A stretch of DNA of 5,022 bases from Saprospiraceae bacterium (lineage in GTDB: Bacteria > Bacteroidota > Bacteroidia > Chitinophagales > Saprospiraceae): contig SKYC01000412.1 in assembly GCA_007128085.1 (NCBI GenBank), positions 1-5,022 on the forward strand, in the 5' to 3' direction. Position numbers and translations under genes: made by a program. A model generated the notes under the pieces. That model saw only the letters and a list, made by a program, of their open reading frames with translations, was not told the DNA's origin and did not search any database. Below are positions 1-5,022 of this stretch, piece by piece; within the stretch, counting starts at the first letter, position 1, and every line of letters begins with the position of its first letter.

Positions 1-1002
1 AAAGCTGCCGACCGAAGCGTCGATTTACTTTTGAAGGAAGAAATCAATGTAAAAGTGGTGCTGCTGGATAAGGAGGACGATCCGGATTCAGCGGTCAAAA
101 AAATGGGCAAAGATGGCTTTCTGGAATTTATCCGATCCAGGGAAATGGATTTTCTCCAATTTAAAATCTCCCATTTGTACAACGCTGCTCCGGACGACCC
201 TTTTGAAAAGTCCAAAGCCATTAAAGAGATCGTCAAATCTCTAAGCCTCATCGGTGATCAACTGAGCAGGAATCTGTTTGTAACCAGAGCGGCCAAATTG
301 CTCTCTATCGAGGAAGAAGTAATTCTCTCCGAAATGAACAAGGCGCTTCGCAGCCGACTGTGGAATGAGCGGGACAAGAAAAAGAGAGAACTCAAACAGG
401 ACCTCAAAGAAGCGGACGAATTAAAGGCCTCCCACTCCCCCACTCCTCAGGAAGCTACCGGGCAAAAAGATTATTTTCAGGAACACGCACTGGTTCAACT
501 GCTACTCAAATTCGGTAACGAAAAAATGGAAAACGGTGAAAGCGTACACGAGTTTGTTTTTAGCAATCTGGAGGATGTTTACCAGGAAATCGATGACGCT
601 CTGGTTTTAAAAATGCTGGAGATCATTAAGGAATCCATTCAACAATCAGGTAAGGTAGAGGATGGCAAGCTGATCAATTCCCCGGATCAACAAGTGTCTG
701 AAATGGCCGTAAATCTAATTTCCGACGAATACGAATACAGCGAAAACTGGGAAAAGCGTTGGAATATTCTATTGCAAAACCAAAAGGCTCCTGAAGATAA
801 CTACGAATTAGACGCAGAACACGTGGTGGTCTCCATTAAACTGAGAAAAGTGAGGCGGGTGATAAAAAACACCATGAAGGAATTTGCTGAAAATCAAGGG
901 CAATCCACCGAACAGACCAATGAAAATCTTGAGCTTTTTATGGAGCTGAAAAAATTGGAAAGGGAGCTGGCCGATAAATTGAGGACTATTGTTTACGGCT
1001 AA
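1..1002 (+). CDS. dnaG: DNA primase DnaG, C-terminal half (5' end outside window)
   Basis: This is the replicative primase, which lays down RNA primers at the fork and docks on the DnaB helicase through its C-terminal domain. The frame is open from base 1, so the gene begins upstream; 333 codons are visible of a protein usually about 600-660 residues long. Visible residues 1-45 are the end of the TOPRIM catalytic domain, with the AADR...DLLL helix and the DDPDS motif (residues 26-30), which matches the DPD(T/S) segment conserved in DnaG. Residues 46-125 are the helical end of the RNA-polymerase domain. A polar, charged linker (about 125-158) leads to the helicase-binding domain (about 159-333), with the ENWEKRW...I segment and a lysine/arginine-rich helix near the end, typical of Bacteroidota DnaG. 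The zinc-binding domain and the catalytic acidic residues are not in view. The gene converges on fbaA with 51 bases between the stop codons. Confidence 0.93.
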   Translation, partial: KAADRSVDLLLKEEINVKVVLLDKEDDPDSAVKKMGKDGFLEFIRSREMDFLQFKISHLYNAAPDDPFEKSKAIKEIVKSLSLIGDQLSRNLFVTRAAKLLSIEEEVILSEMNKALRSRLWNERDKKKRELKQDLKEADELKASHSPTPQEATGQKDYFQEHALVQLLLKFGNEKMENGESVHEFVFSNLEDVYQEIDDALVLKMLEIIKESIQQSGKVEDGKLINSPDQQVSEMAVNLISDEYEYSENWEKRWNILLQNQKAPEDNYELDAEHVVVSIKLRKVRRVIKNTMKEFAENQGQSTEQTNENLELFMELKKLERELADKLRTIVYG

Positions 1003-1053
1003 TTCCCTTCCCTTAATCCCTTAAGTCTACTTAATGAGTTCCATAAAATCAAA

Positions 1054-2130
1054 CTAAGCATTGGTATCTATGCAATTCAGGTCTTCAAAGGCTAGTTTTA
1101 GCCGCTGAACGAAAGAGTCCTCCCCTTTTCTCAACCAAACCCGAGGATCGTAATTCTTTTTATTGGGTTTGTCCTCTCCTTCCGGATTGCCTATTTGTGC
1201 CTGGAGGTATTCTTTTTTGTCCTCGTAATAATTTTTCACACCGTCCCAAAACGCCCATTGCAAATCGGTATCGATATTCATTTTAATCGCTCCGTACTCT
1301 ATGGCCTCCCGGATATCTTCCCTGGAGGATCCGGATCCTCCGTGAAATACAAAATTGACGGGATTGGCAGCGGTTTTAAATTTTTCCTGTATGTGTTCCT
1401 GAGAGTTTTTCAGAATAATGGGTTTCAGACTGACATTACCCGGTTTGTACACTCCGTGCACATTCCCAAAGGCAGCGGCAATGGTAAATTTATCGCTCAC
1501 CTCCATCAACTTTTCGTAGGCATAGGCCACTTCTTCGGGTTGCGTAAACAATTTGGAGCTGTCTATATCCGTATTGTCCACTCCGTCTTCCTCACCCCCG
1601 GTCACACCCAGTTCAATCTCCAGGGTCATACCGATTTTGGACATTCTCTTCAGATACTCCACACAAGTATTTACATTGTCTTCAATGGGTTCTTCCGACA
1701 AATCGAGCATATGACTGCTGTACAAGGGATATCCCCTCTTTTTGTAAAACGCTTCACCGGCATCCAGCAAGCCATCCACCCATGGAATGAGTTTTCTGGC
1801 GCAGTGATCCGTATGTAAAACCACGGTAACACCATAGGCCTCGGCCATGGCGTGAATATGAGCTGCACCAGAAATACCGCCGTAAACAGCGGCTTTTTGT
1901 TGGTCGTTGCTGAGCCCTTTTCCAGCAAAAAAAGCTGCGCCCCCATTGGAAAATTGAATGATCACGGGACTGTTGACTTCCCGTGCGGTTTGCATAACCG
2001 AATTGATGGAGTTGGTGCCAATTACATTGACTGCCGGAATGGCAAAGTTATTTTCATTGGCGAAATTAAAAAGTTGAGTTACTTCATCTCCGTGAAGCAC
2101 CCCCGATCTGAATTTTTTCTTCTTAGCCAT
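1054..2130 (-). CDS. fbaA: Class II fructose-bisphosphate aldolase (zinc-dependent)
   Basis: This cytosolic glycolysis/gluconeogenesis enzyme cleaves fructose-1,6-bisphosphate reversibly to dihydroxyacetone phosphate and glyceraldehyde-3-phosphate. The 358-residue product is full length and closely parallels the 359-residue E. coli FbaA, a class IIA aldolase, along its whole length. Residues that align with known functional ones are present: HTDHC (106-110) with catalytic Asp108 and zinc ligand His109; Glu173 in TLEIELG; the GGEEDG loop with Glu181; zinc ligand His225 in GNVHG; zinc ligand His263 in VFHGGSGS, which also binds phosphate; NIDTD (285-289) for substrate; and Arg330 in DPRVW. The ATG at 2130 gives the family's normal N-terminus (lysine-rich, then GVLHGDEV). 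The start follows the trxB stop by 22 bases with no Shine-Dalgarno sequence and no clear promoter of its own, so it is probably cotranscribed with trxB. The stop is TAG. Confidence 0.97.
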   Translation of the reverse strand: MAKKKKFRSGVLHGDEVTQLFNFANENNFAIPAVNVIGTNSINSVMQTAREVNSPVIIQFSNGGAAFFAGKGLSNDQQKAAVYGGISGAAHIHAMAEAYGVTVVLHTDHCARKLIPWVDGLLDAGEAFYKKRGYPLYSSHMLDLSEEPIEDNVNTCVEYLKRMSKIGMTLEIELGVTGGEEDGVDNTDIDSSKLFTQPEEVAYAYEKLMEVSDKFTIAAAFGNVHGVYKPGNVSLKPIILKNSQEHIQEKFKTAANPVNFVFHGGSGSSREDIREAIEYGAIKMNIDTDLQWAFWDGVKNYYEDKKEYLQAQIGNPEGEDKPNKKNYDPRVWLRKGEDSFVQRLKLAFEDLNCIDTNA

Positions 2131-2152
2131 GGTTCTATTGGTTTTCTGTCAA

Positions 2153-3097
2153 TCAAATAATTCCTTTATCCGTTAGGTATCTCTCTGCATCTAAAGCAGC
2201 CATACAACCCGTGCCGGCCGCAGTAACTGCCTGGCGGTATATCTTATCGGCGGCATCGCCACTTACAAACACTCCTTCAACGTTGGTTTGAGTGGATTTT
2301 CCTTTGGTAATCAGATAATTCGTTTCATCCATTTCCAGCCAATCCTTAAAAATATCGGTATTGGGTTTGTGCCCAATGGCAACAAAGAATCCACTGACGT
2401 CCAGGACCTTTTTCTCCCCGCTTTGATTGTTCACTATGCGAACTCCATTGACCTCAGAGTCTCCCAGAATTTCCTCTGCTTCAGTATTCCAATGGACCTT
2501 TATGTTGGGCGTTTTGAATACCCGTTCCTGCATAATTTTAGAGGCTCTCATTTCATCCCTTCTGACCAATAGGTGAACCTCCGGGCAGAGTTTGGACAGG
2601 TACTGTGATTCTTCAGCCGCGGTATCGCCTCCACCGACCACAGCCACCTTGCTCCCCTTGAAGAAAAAGCCATCGCAGACTGCGCATGCAGATACACCTC
2701 GGTTCATGAATTCCTTTTCTGACTCCAGTCCCAACCACTTGGCACTGGCACCCGTGGAAATAATAATGGAGTGACTGTGGTACTCATTTCCGCCCTCTGT
2801 CCATACTTTGTGGACCGGTCCGGTAAAATCGACTTTCACCACTGTGTCATAGATGACTTCTGTTCCAAATCGCTCAGCCTGATTACGAAAATCATCCATC
2901 ATCTGCGGGCCTTTTACCCCATCGGGATAGCCGGGGTAATTTTCCACATCCGTGGTAATCATTAACTGGCCGCCGGGTTCAATACCTGTAAAGACAACGG
3001 GATCCATGCTGGCACGAGCAGCGTAGATGGCCGCCGTATATCCGGCCGGGCCGGAACCAATAATCAGGGTTTTCATTACTTCTTTTTTCTCACTCAT
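2153..3097 (-). CDS. trxB: Thioredoxin-disulfide reductase (NADPH, FAD)
   Basis: This cytosolic flavoenzyme passes electrons from NADPH to oxidised thioredoxin. The product is 314 residues, the usual size for low-molecular-weight bacterial TrxB. The N-terminal FAD dinucleotide fold carries GSGPAG (13-18), then PGGQL (41-45) and the ENYPG segment. The redox-active pair is CAVC (138-141), a common variant of the CATC found in E. coli, followed by DG. The inserted NADPH domain has GGGDTA (155-160) and the double arginine of LVRRDE (177-182) that reads the 2'-phosphate of NADPH. The C-terminal FAD part has ATG-like FVAIGHKPN and the GDAAD motif (280-284). The ATG at 3097 is used here; an internal Met8 (MKTLIIGSG) begins exactly at the FAD fold and is a possible alternative start. 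No Shine-Dalgarno sequence precedes either. It is probably the first gene of a trxB-fbaA operon, with a matching promoter upstream. Confidence 0.97.
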   Translation of the reverse strand: MSEKKEVMKTLIIGSGPAGYTAAIYAARASMDPVVFTGIEPGGQLMITTDVENYPGYPDGVKGPQMMDDFRNQAERFGTEVIYDTVVKVDFTGPVHKVWTEGGNEYHSHSIIISTGASAKWLGLESEKEFMNRGVSACAVCDGFFFKGSKVAVVGGGDTAAEESQYLSKLCPEVHLLVRRDEMRASKIMQERVFKTPNIKVHWNTEAEEILGDSEVNGVRIVNNQSGEKKVLDVSGFFVAIGHKPNTDIFKDWLEMDETNYLITKGKSTQTNVEGVFVSGDAADKIYRQAVTAAGTGCMAALDAERYLTDKGII

Positions 3098-3124
3098 CTA
3101 TTGTAGAAACTTTATTAATTAAAA

Positions 3125-3163
3125 TTATTTTTCATGGATCATTGAGGGCCTCCTCATCAATCC
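3125..3163 (-). promoter_or_regulatory. Predicted trxB 5' leader hairpin with AGGAGG and five-codon mini-ORF
   Basis: Read on the minus strand, arms 3163-3152 and 3147-3136 pair as GGAUUG / UGAUCC (two G-U wobbles), one A-A mismatch, then UGAGG / CCUCA, closing an AGGC loop. The wobbles become C-A mismatches on the plus strand, so the structure favours trxB-sense RNA. It starts about where transcription should begin, given the -7 element at 3169-3176. Within it lies AGGAGG (3154-3149), six bases before an ATG at 3142 that reads Met-Ile-His-Glu-Lys-stop (stop at 3127-3125). Such a strong Shine-Dalgarno sequence is out of character with the genes in this window. A regulatory or mRNA-stabilising role is inference only; conservation is unknown. 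Confidence 0.35.
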
Positions 3164-3168
3164 GGGCT

Positions 3169-3201
3169 CAAATTTAATAAAAACACGGTGTTTTAAGGCA
3201 A
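3169..3201 (-). promoter_or_regulatory. Bacteroidota-type promoter for trxB-fbaA
   Basis: On the minus strand a perfect TAnnTTTG -7 box (TAAATTTG, 3176-3169) sits 22 bases downstream of a TTG -33 box (3201-3199), itself part of a TTTTG run. Both sequence and spacing fit the Bacteroidota primary-sigma consensus (TTG, 17-23 bases, TAnnTTTG). Transcription would start near 3163, giving a leader of about 65 bases before the trxB ATG. The spacer between the boxes also holds the aroK terminator-like hairpin. Confidence 0.6.
3179..3194 (-). terminator. Probable aroK intrinsic terminator
   Basis: On the minus strand, 20 bases after the aroK stop codon, AAAACAC and GTGTTTT form a perfect seven-base inverted repeat around one central C (3194-3180). 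The second arm runs into a short T tract (five T at 3183-3179), followed by ATTAAAT. The stem is short and A/T-heavy, and physically the loop must take up three or more bases. Such compact hairpins ending in a T run are usual for this phylum. It would also be symmetric enough to form on the plus strand, where nothing needs terminating. Confidence 0.5.
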
Positions 3202-3213
3202 AATATATCCGTA

Positions 3214-3744
3214 TTATTCTGAGGATTCTGCCCCCCGTCCTTTGTGTTCGTAGAAACGTATTTTTTCAATCAAGAGGTCGGTTTGCTCCATGGCATCGTG
3301 GGTGATATGAGCTCTTTGGTAGTGATGAAGTCTGCTTTCGTAAAGTTCAATGAGTTCTTTGTCCGTCTTTTTCTTCAGGAGAGGACGTTGAATAATGGCG
3401 GGATCCTTTTTCAAGCGATACAAAAACAGTTCTTTACTGATTTTAAGAAAGACCACAGTGCCGTGCTCAAGCATAAAGTCCATATTGTTCTTGAAACAGG
3501 CTGTCCCACCACCCGTTGCCATTACAAACGGAGGATTGACCAAAGACCTTACAAGTTTGCTCTCAATATCCCGAAAATACGCTTCACCCTGGGTGGAAAA
3601 TATTTCCCCAATGGGACCGTAATTACCGACAATGATTTCATCGGTATCGTAGAGTCTCCACTTGAGCTCTTTGGACAGTTGTTTACCAAGTGTGCTTTTA
3701 CCCGCACCCATAAAACCCACCAGATAAATTCTTTTTTTCTTCAT
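3214..3744 (-). CDS. aroK: Shikimate kinase
   Basis: This cytosolic enzyme phosphorylates shikimate with ATP to shikimate-3-phosphate, the fifth step of the chorismate pathway to aromatic amino acids. The 176-residue product has the usual size of an NMP-kinase fold. Walker A is GFMGAGKST (10-18). The shikimate-binding set is present: DTDE (33-36), FR of AYFRDIES (Arg58) and GGG (78-80). The lid arginine lies in QRPLL (Arg120), and the late SRLHHYQRAHI helix (138-148) carries the conserved Arg and Tyr. I chose the ATG at 3744 because MKKKRIYLVG leads directly into the P-loop as in the family. The frame stays open to an ATG at 3801, but the extra 19 residues are not family-like. The polar tail KGRGAESSE after residue 167 is lineage-specific. 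It appears to be a single-gene unit, transcribed away from the DUF1573 gene and followed by a terminator-like hairpin. Confidence 0.95.
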   Translation of the reverse strand: MKKKRIYLVGFMGAGKSTLGKQLSKELKWRLYDTDEIIVGNYGPIGEIFSTQGEAYFRDIESKLVRSLVNPPFVMATGGGTACFKNNMDFMLEHGTVVFLKISKELFLYRLKKDPAIIQRPLLKKKTDKELIELYESRLHHYQRAHITHDAMEQTDLLIEKIRFYEHKGRGAESSE

Positions 3745-3749
3745 TATCG

Positions 3750-3757
3750 TATCTTTG
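3750..3757 (+). promoter_or_regulatory. Predicted -7 element for the DUF1573-yajC operon
   Basis: TATCTTTG followed by AAC is a perfect TAnnTTTG match on the plus strand. The -33 region would fall over the first codons of aroK, which are T-rich but lack a TTG at the right distance. The predicted start near 3764 gives a leader of roughly 95 bases before the ATG at 3857. The motif is short enough that a chance match is possible. Confidence 0.4.
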
Positions 3758-3821
3758 AACCTCTGTTTTACGTTATTTCTTTCTACACTTAACCCTGGCA
3801 TCAGCCCGTTGAATGAAGATG

Positions 3822-3829
3822 CAAAAGTA
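3822..3829 (-). promoter_or_regulatory. Predicted -7 element for aroK
   Basis: On the minus strand TACTTTTG, followed by CATC, is a perfect TAnnTTTG match. No TTG is found 17-23 bases upstream, so the -33 box is weak or absent. Transcription would begin near 3815, giving a leader of about 70 bases before the aroK ATG at 3744. This start point would still include the ATG at 3801, so it does not by itself settle the start codon. Confidence 0.45.
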
Positions 3830-3856
3830 TTACAAATATTAAGGAAAATTAAATAA

Positions 3857-4348
3857 ATGAACCTCAGTAATTTTATTATCCCTTTTATTTATTTATCCAC
3901 CCTCTTTTTATTTTCTTCCTGTGAAATTAAAGAAGAAAATAAACTGAATCCCATAGAGGCTTCCAGCGAGGATGAATTTATTCGAAGTCCGCTACAGGAC
4001 GCCTCAGTAGTACTATCCGAAAAACACGCCCGGATAGGTTTTGATCGTGAAATACTCTTTTTCGATACCGTCCATGCCGGCCATTTAATAGAAAAGAGCT
4101 TTCACTTTATAAACGAAGGACCTGGTGATTTGATTATCGAGGAGGTTCGATCGAGTTGTGGCTGCACCATTCCTTATTTTCCCGAAGACCCCATCGCCGT
4201 TGGTGAGCGCGCTGAAATATCCGTCCAATTCAATACCTCGGGAAAAAATTACCTACAGGACACTCCAATTAGTATCTTTGCAAATACAATCCCCCGAAGG
4301 ACAGTCATCAGACTAAAGGGATATGTTGTTCCGGAAAATGAATCTTAA
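3857..4348 (+). CDS. DUF1573-domain lipoprotein
   Basis: The product is a 163-residue predicted lipoprotein of unknown function. Residues 1-22 form a lipoprotein signal: a short polar start, a hydrophobic core (IIPFIYLSTLFLF) and the lipobox FSSC with Cys22 as the predicted acylation site, so the mature protein should sit on a membrane facing the periplasm or beyond. A charged, Glu/Ser-rich tether (23-50) follows. Residues 65-157 match DUF1573, an immunoglobulin-like beta-sandwich: FDTVHAGHLIEKSFHFINEGPGDL, the hallmark SCGCT (100-104), the VGERAEISVQFNTSG turn and the closing RLKGYV strand. Two cysteines (101 and 103) lie in the hallmark motif. The ATG at 3857 is 11 bases after AAGGA (3841-3845), a loose Shine-Dalgarno sequence. 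yajC follows 21 bases later, and DUF1573 next to yajC is a recurrent Bacteroidota arrangement. A link to protein export is inference from that context. Confidence 0.88.
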   Translation: MNLSNFIIPFIYLSTLFLFSSCEIKEENKLNPIEASSEDEFIRSPLQDASVVLSEKHARIGFDREILFFDTVHAGHLIEKSFHFINEGPGDLIIEEVRSSCGCTIPYFPEDPIAVGERAEISVQFNTSGKNYLQDTPISIFANTIPRRTVIRLKGYVVPENES

Positions 4349-4369
4349 TTACTAACTCACAAATTAACT

Positions 4370-4693
4370 ATGAACTTATTGTTTTTTCTTGAAGGAGGTG
4401 CAGGTGCCCTCATAGGAATGTGGCCCATCATACTGATGTTCGTGGTCATTTACTTTTTTATGATCAGGCCTCAGGCCAAGAGAAATAAAGAACAAAACAA
4501 TTTCACCAAGGATCTCGAAAAAGGAGATGAAGTGGTATTGGCCAGTGGAATCGTCGGAAAAATCACCAAATTGGACGACCCCTTCGTTCAGGTTCAGGTA
4601 GACAGCAAAACCTATCTAAAAGTAGCCCGCTCTTCGGTATCCAAAGAAATGAGTGATCTGCTTGAAAAAGAAAATAAAACGGAAGAGAAGTAA
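4370..4693 (+). CDS. yajC: Preprotein translocase subunit YajC
   Basis: YajC is a small inner-membrane protein that associates with SecDF and the SecYEG channel during protein export. The product is 107 residues, normal for the family. After a short glycine-rich start there is one membrane helix (about residues 13-32, IGMWPIILMFVVIYFFMI), immediately followed by the diagnostic RPQ (33-35) and a lysine/arginine cytoplasmic anchor (AKRNK). The soluble part has the conserved KGDEVVLASGIVGKI segment (51-65), strands to about residue 90, and a charged Glu/Lys tail. The start codon has no Shine-Dalgarno sequence. It is probably cotranscribed with the DUF1573 gene. In many Bacteroidota further genes (a YbbR-like protein, coaE) follow in the same direction; here none starts within the 329 bases downstream. 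Confidence 0.95.
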   Translation: MNLLFFLEGGAGALIGMWPIILMFVVIYFFMIRPQAKRNKEQNNFTKDLEKGDEVVLASGIVGKITKLDDPFVQVQVDSKTYLKVARSSVSKEMSDLLEKENKTEEK

Positions 4694-4783
4694 CCATAGG
4701 AATGACGAAATGGGAATTTGCACTTCCCCTCACCTAAGTGCTACCCCAATTACTTAGCTAATGGGCCACCAAACAGTTTTTGT

Positions 4784-4798
4784 CGGGAGTACTCCTCG
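4784..4798. repeat. Small palindrome in the post-yajC spacer
   Basis: GGAGTACTCC (4786-4795) is a perfect ten-base palindrome, flanked by CG on the left and TCG on the right so that the wider 15 bases are nearly symmetric. It could be a protein-binding site or part of a repeat-type palindrome; a single copy in this window does not decide. Confidence 0.35.
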
Positions 4799-4983
4799 TA
4801 TGTCCCTCACCCTCCCCTACACACTTCAACGGACCATAATGTAGTGCCTGAAGGAATTGACGTGACAGCGTGATGACTGAGCAAATTTCAGAATTGAGGC
4901 TTGAACGTCGCAGGGATGGGGATTGGTCGACCTTGAATTTAATGTTTATCACGTATCCCGAGGCCATAAATCCTATACTGATC

Positions 4984-5013
4984 TGGTAAAATAGAATTTT
5001 TTTCTTATCTTAG
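4984..5013 (+). promoter_or_regulatory. Weak promoter candidate for a gene beyond the window
   Basis: TATCTTAG (5006-5013) is one base from the TAnnTTTG -7 consensus, with a TGG (4984-4986) 19 bases upstream in place of TTG. It lies in a sharply A/T-rich end of the window, as expected just before a gene. The mismatched motif makes this a tentative call. Confidence 0.2.
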
Positions 5014-5022
5014 GTGTTAAAA

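Larger units (their letters stand above)
4694..5022. other. Gene-less stretch after yajC, possibly a decayed element
   Basis: No coding or RNA gene could be supported here. The first part holds small inverted repeats: GGGAA/TTCCC (4712-4716, 4724-4728), a yajC terminator candidate but without a T run, and CTAAGT/ACTTAG (4734-4739, 4752-4757). From 4741 to 4920 GC is about 49%, higher than the other spacers, and it drops to about 21% over the last 42 bases, as expected of a promoter region. I found no tRNA, tmRNA, RNase P or SRP RNA signatures. On the minus strand one open frame (4967-4758, 69 codons) starts MASGYVI, which resembles the start of Bacteroidota IS200-like/RAYT transposases, but the rest does not match. 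It may be a remnant of such an element or simply spacer. Confidence 0.4.

Noticed and set aside
1021..1034. TTAAG-TCTA-CTTAA inverted repeat between the convergent dnaG and fbaA stops, as a bidirectional terminator
   Set aside because: The stem is only five A/T-rich base pairs with no T run on either side.
1195..1818. A 207-codon open frame on the plus strand, antisense to fbaA
   Set aside because: It lies wholly within a full-length, motif-complete aldolase gene, its translation has no recognisable domain, and its composition is what the reverse complement of fbaA codons would give.
2140..2155. A near TAnnTTTG box (ATTATTTG on the minus strand) just before fbaA
   Set aside because: The essential TA is AT, and the resulting leader would be only a few bases long; cotranscription with trxB is simpler.
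3244..3792. A 182-codon open frame on the plus strand, antisense to aroK
   Set aside because: It covers a shikimate kinase with all its motifs intact, and its own translation shows no family features.
3745..3801. A 19-residue N-terminal extension of shikimate kinase from the ATG at 3801
   Set aside because: The extension is not family-like and overlaps the opposite-strand promoter box; the ATG at 3744 opens directly into the P-loop strand.
4702..4737. An 11-codon frame (MTKWEFALPLT) nine bases after the yajC stop, preceded by AGGA
   Set aside because: It is too short to support as a gene without conservation data, and its 3' half coincides with the small GGGAA/TTCCC hairpin.
4765..4771. CCACCA, as at a tRNA or tmRNA 3' end
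   Set aside because: No acceptor stem, T-arm or anticodon arm can be built next to it.
4849..4865. AAGGAATTGACG resembling the conserved 16S rRNA segment before GGGGGC
   Set aside because: The match stops after twelve bases and neither flank continues as 16S rRNA.

Overview
The window looks like chromosomal DNA of a Bacteroidota bacterium. Three things point there. Start sites mostly lack a Shine-Dalgarno sequence, the divergent and upstream spacers carry TAnnTTTG -7 elements (the Bacteroidota housekeeping-sigma signature), and the last two genes are a DUF1573 lipoprotein followed by yajC, a pairing common in that phylum. The sequence does not fix the order or genus.

Layout from left to right: the 3' half of dnaG (replicative primase, + strand, cut by the window edge) converges on a minus-strand pair trxB-fbaA (thioredoxin reductase, then class II fructose-bisphosphate aldolase, 22 bases apart). 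Upstream of that pair, also on the minus strand, is aroK (shikimate kinase), with a compact terminator-like hairpin between aroK and trxB. aroK is divergent from a plus-strand pair: a DUF1573 lipoprotein gene and yajC (Sec translocase accessory subunit), 21 bases apart. The last 329 bases hold no gene I can support. Their middle part is about 49% GC, with several small inverted repeats and one minus-strand open frame whose first seven codons resemble the start of Bacteroidota IS200-like/RAYT transposases.

The genes are core housekeeping functions: replication priming, thiol redox, glycolysis/gluconeogenesis, aromatic amino-acid biosynthesis and protein export. All have intact catalytic motifs. 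There is no defence system, phage, CRISPR array or clear intact mobile element. The most interesting signals are non-coding. They are a trxB leader that would begin with a GU-containing hairpin holding a strong AGGAGG and a five-codon mini-ORF; face-to-face aroK/DUF1573 promoters whose predicted transcripts overlap; a terminator hairpin placed inside the trxB promoter; and the unexplained GC-richer tract after yajC.
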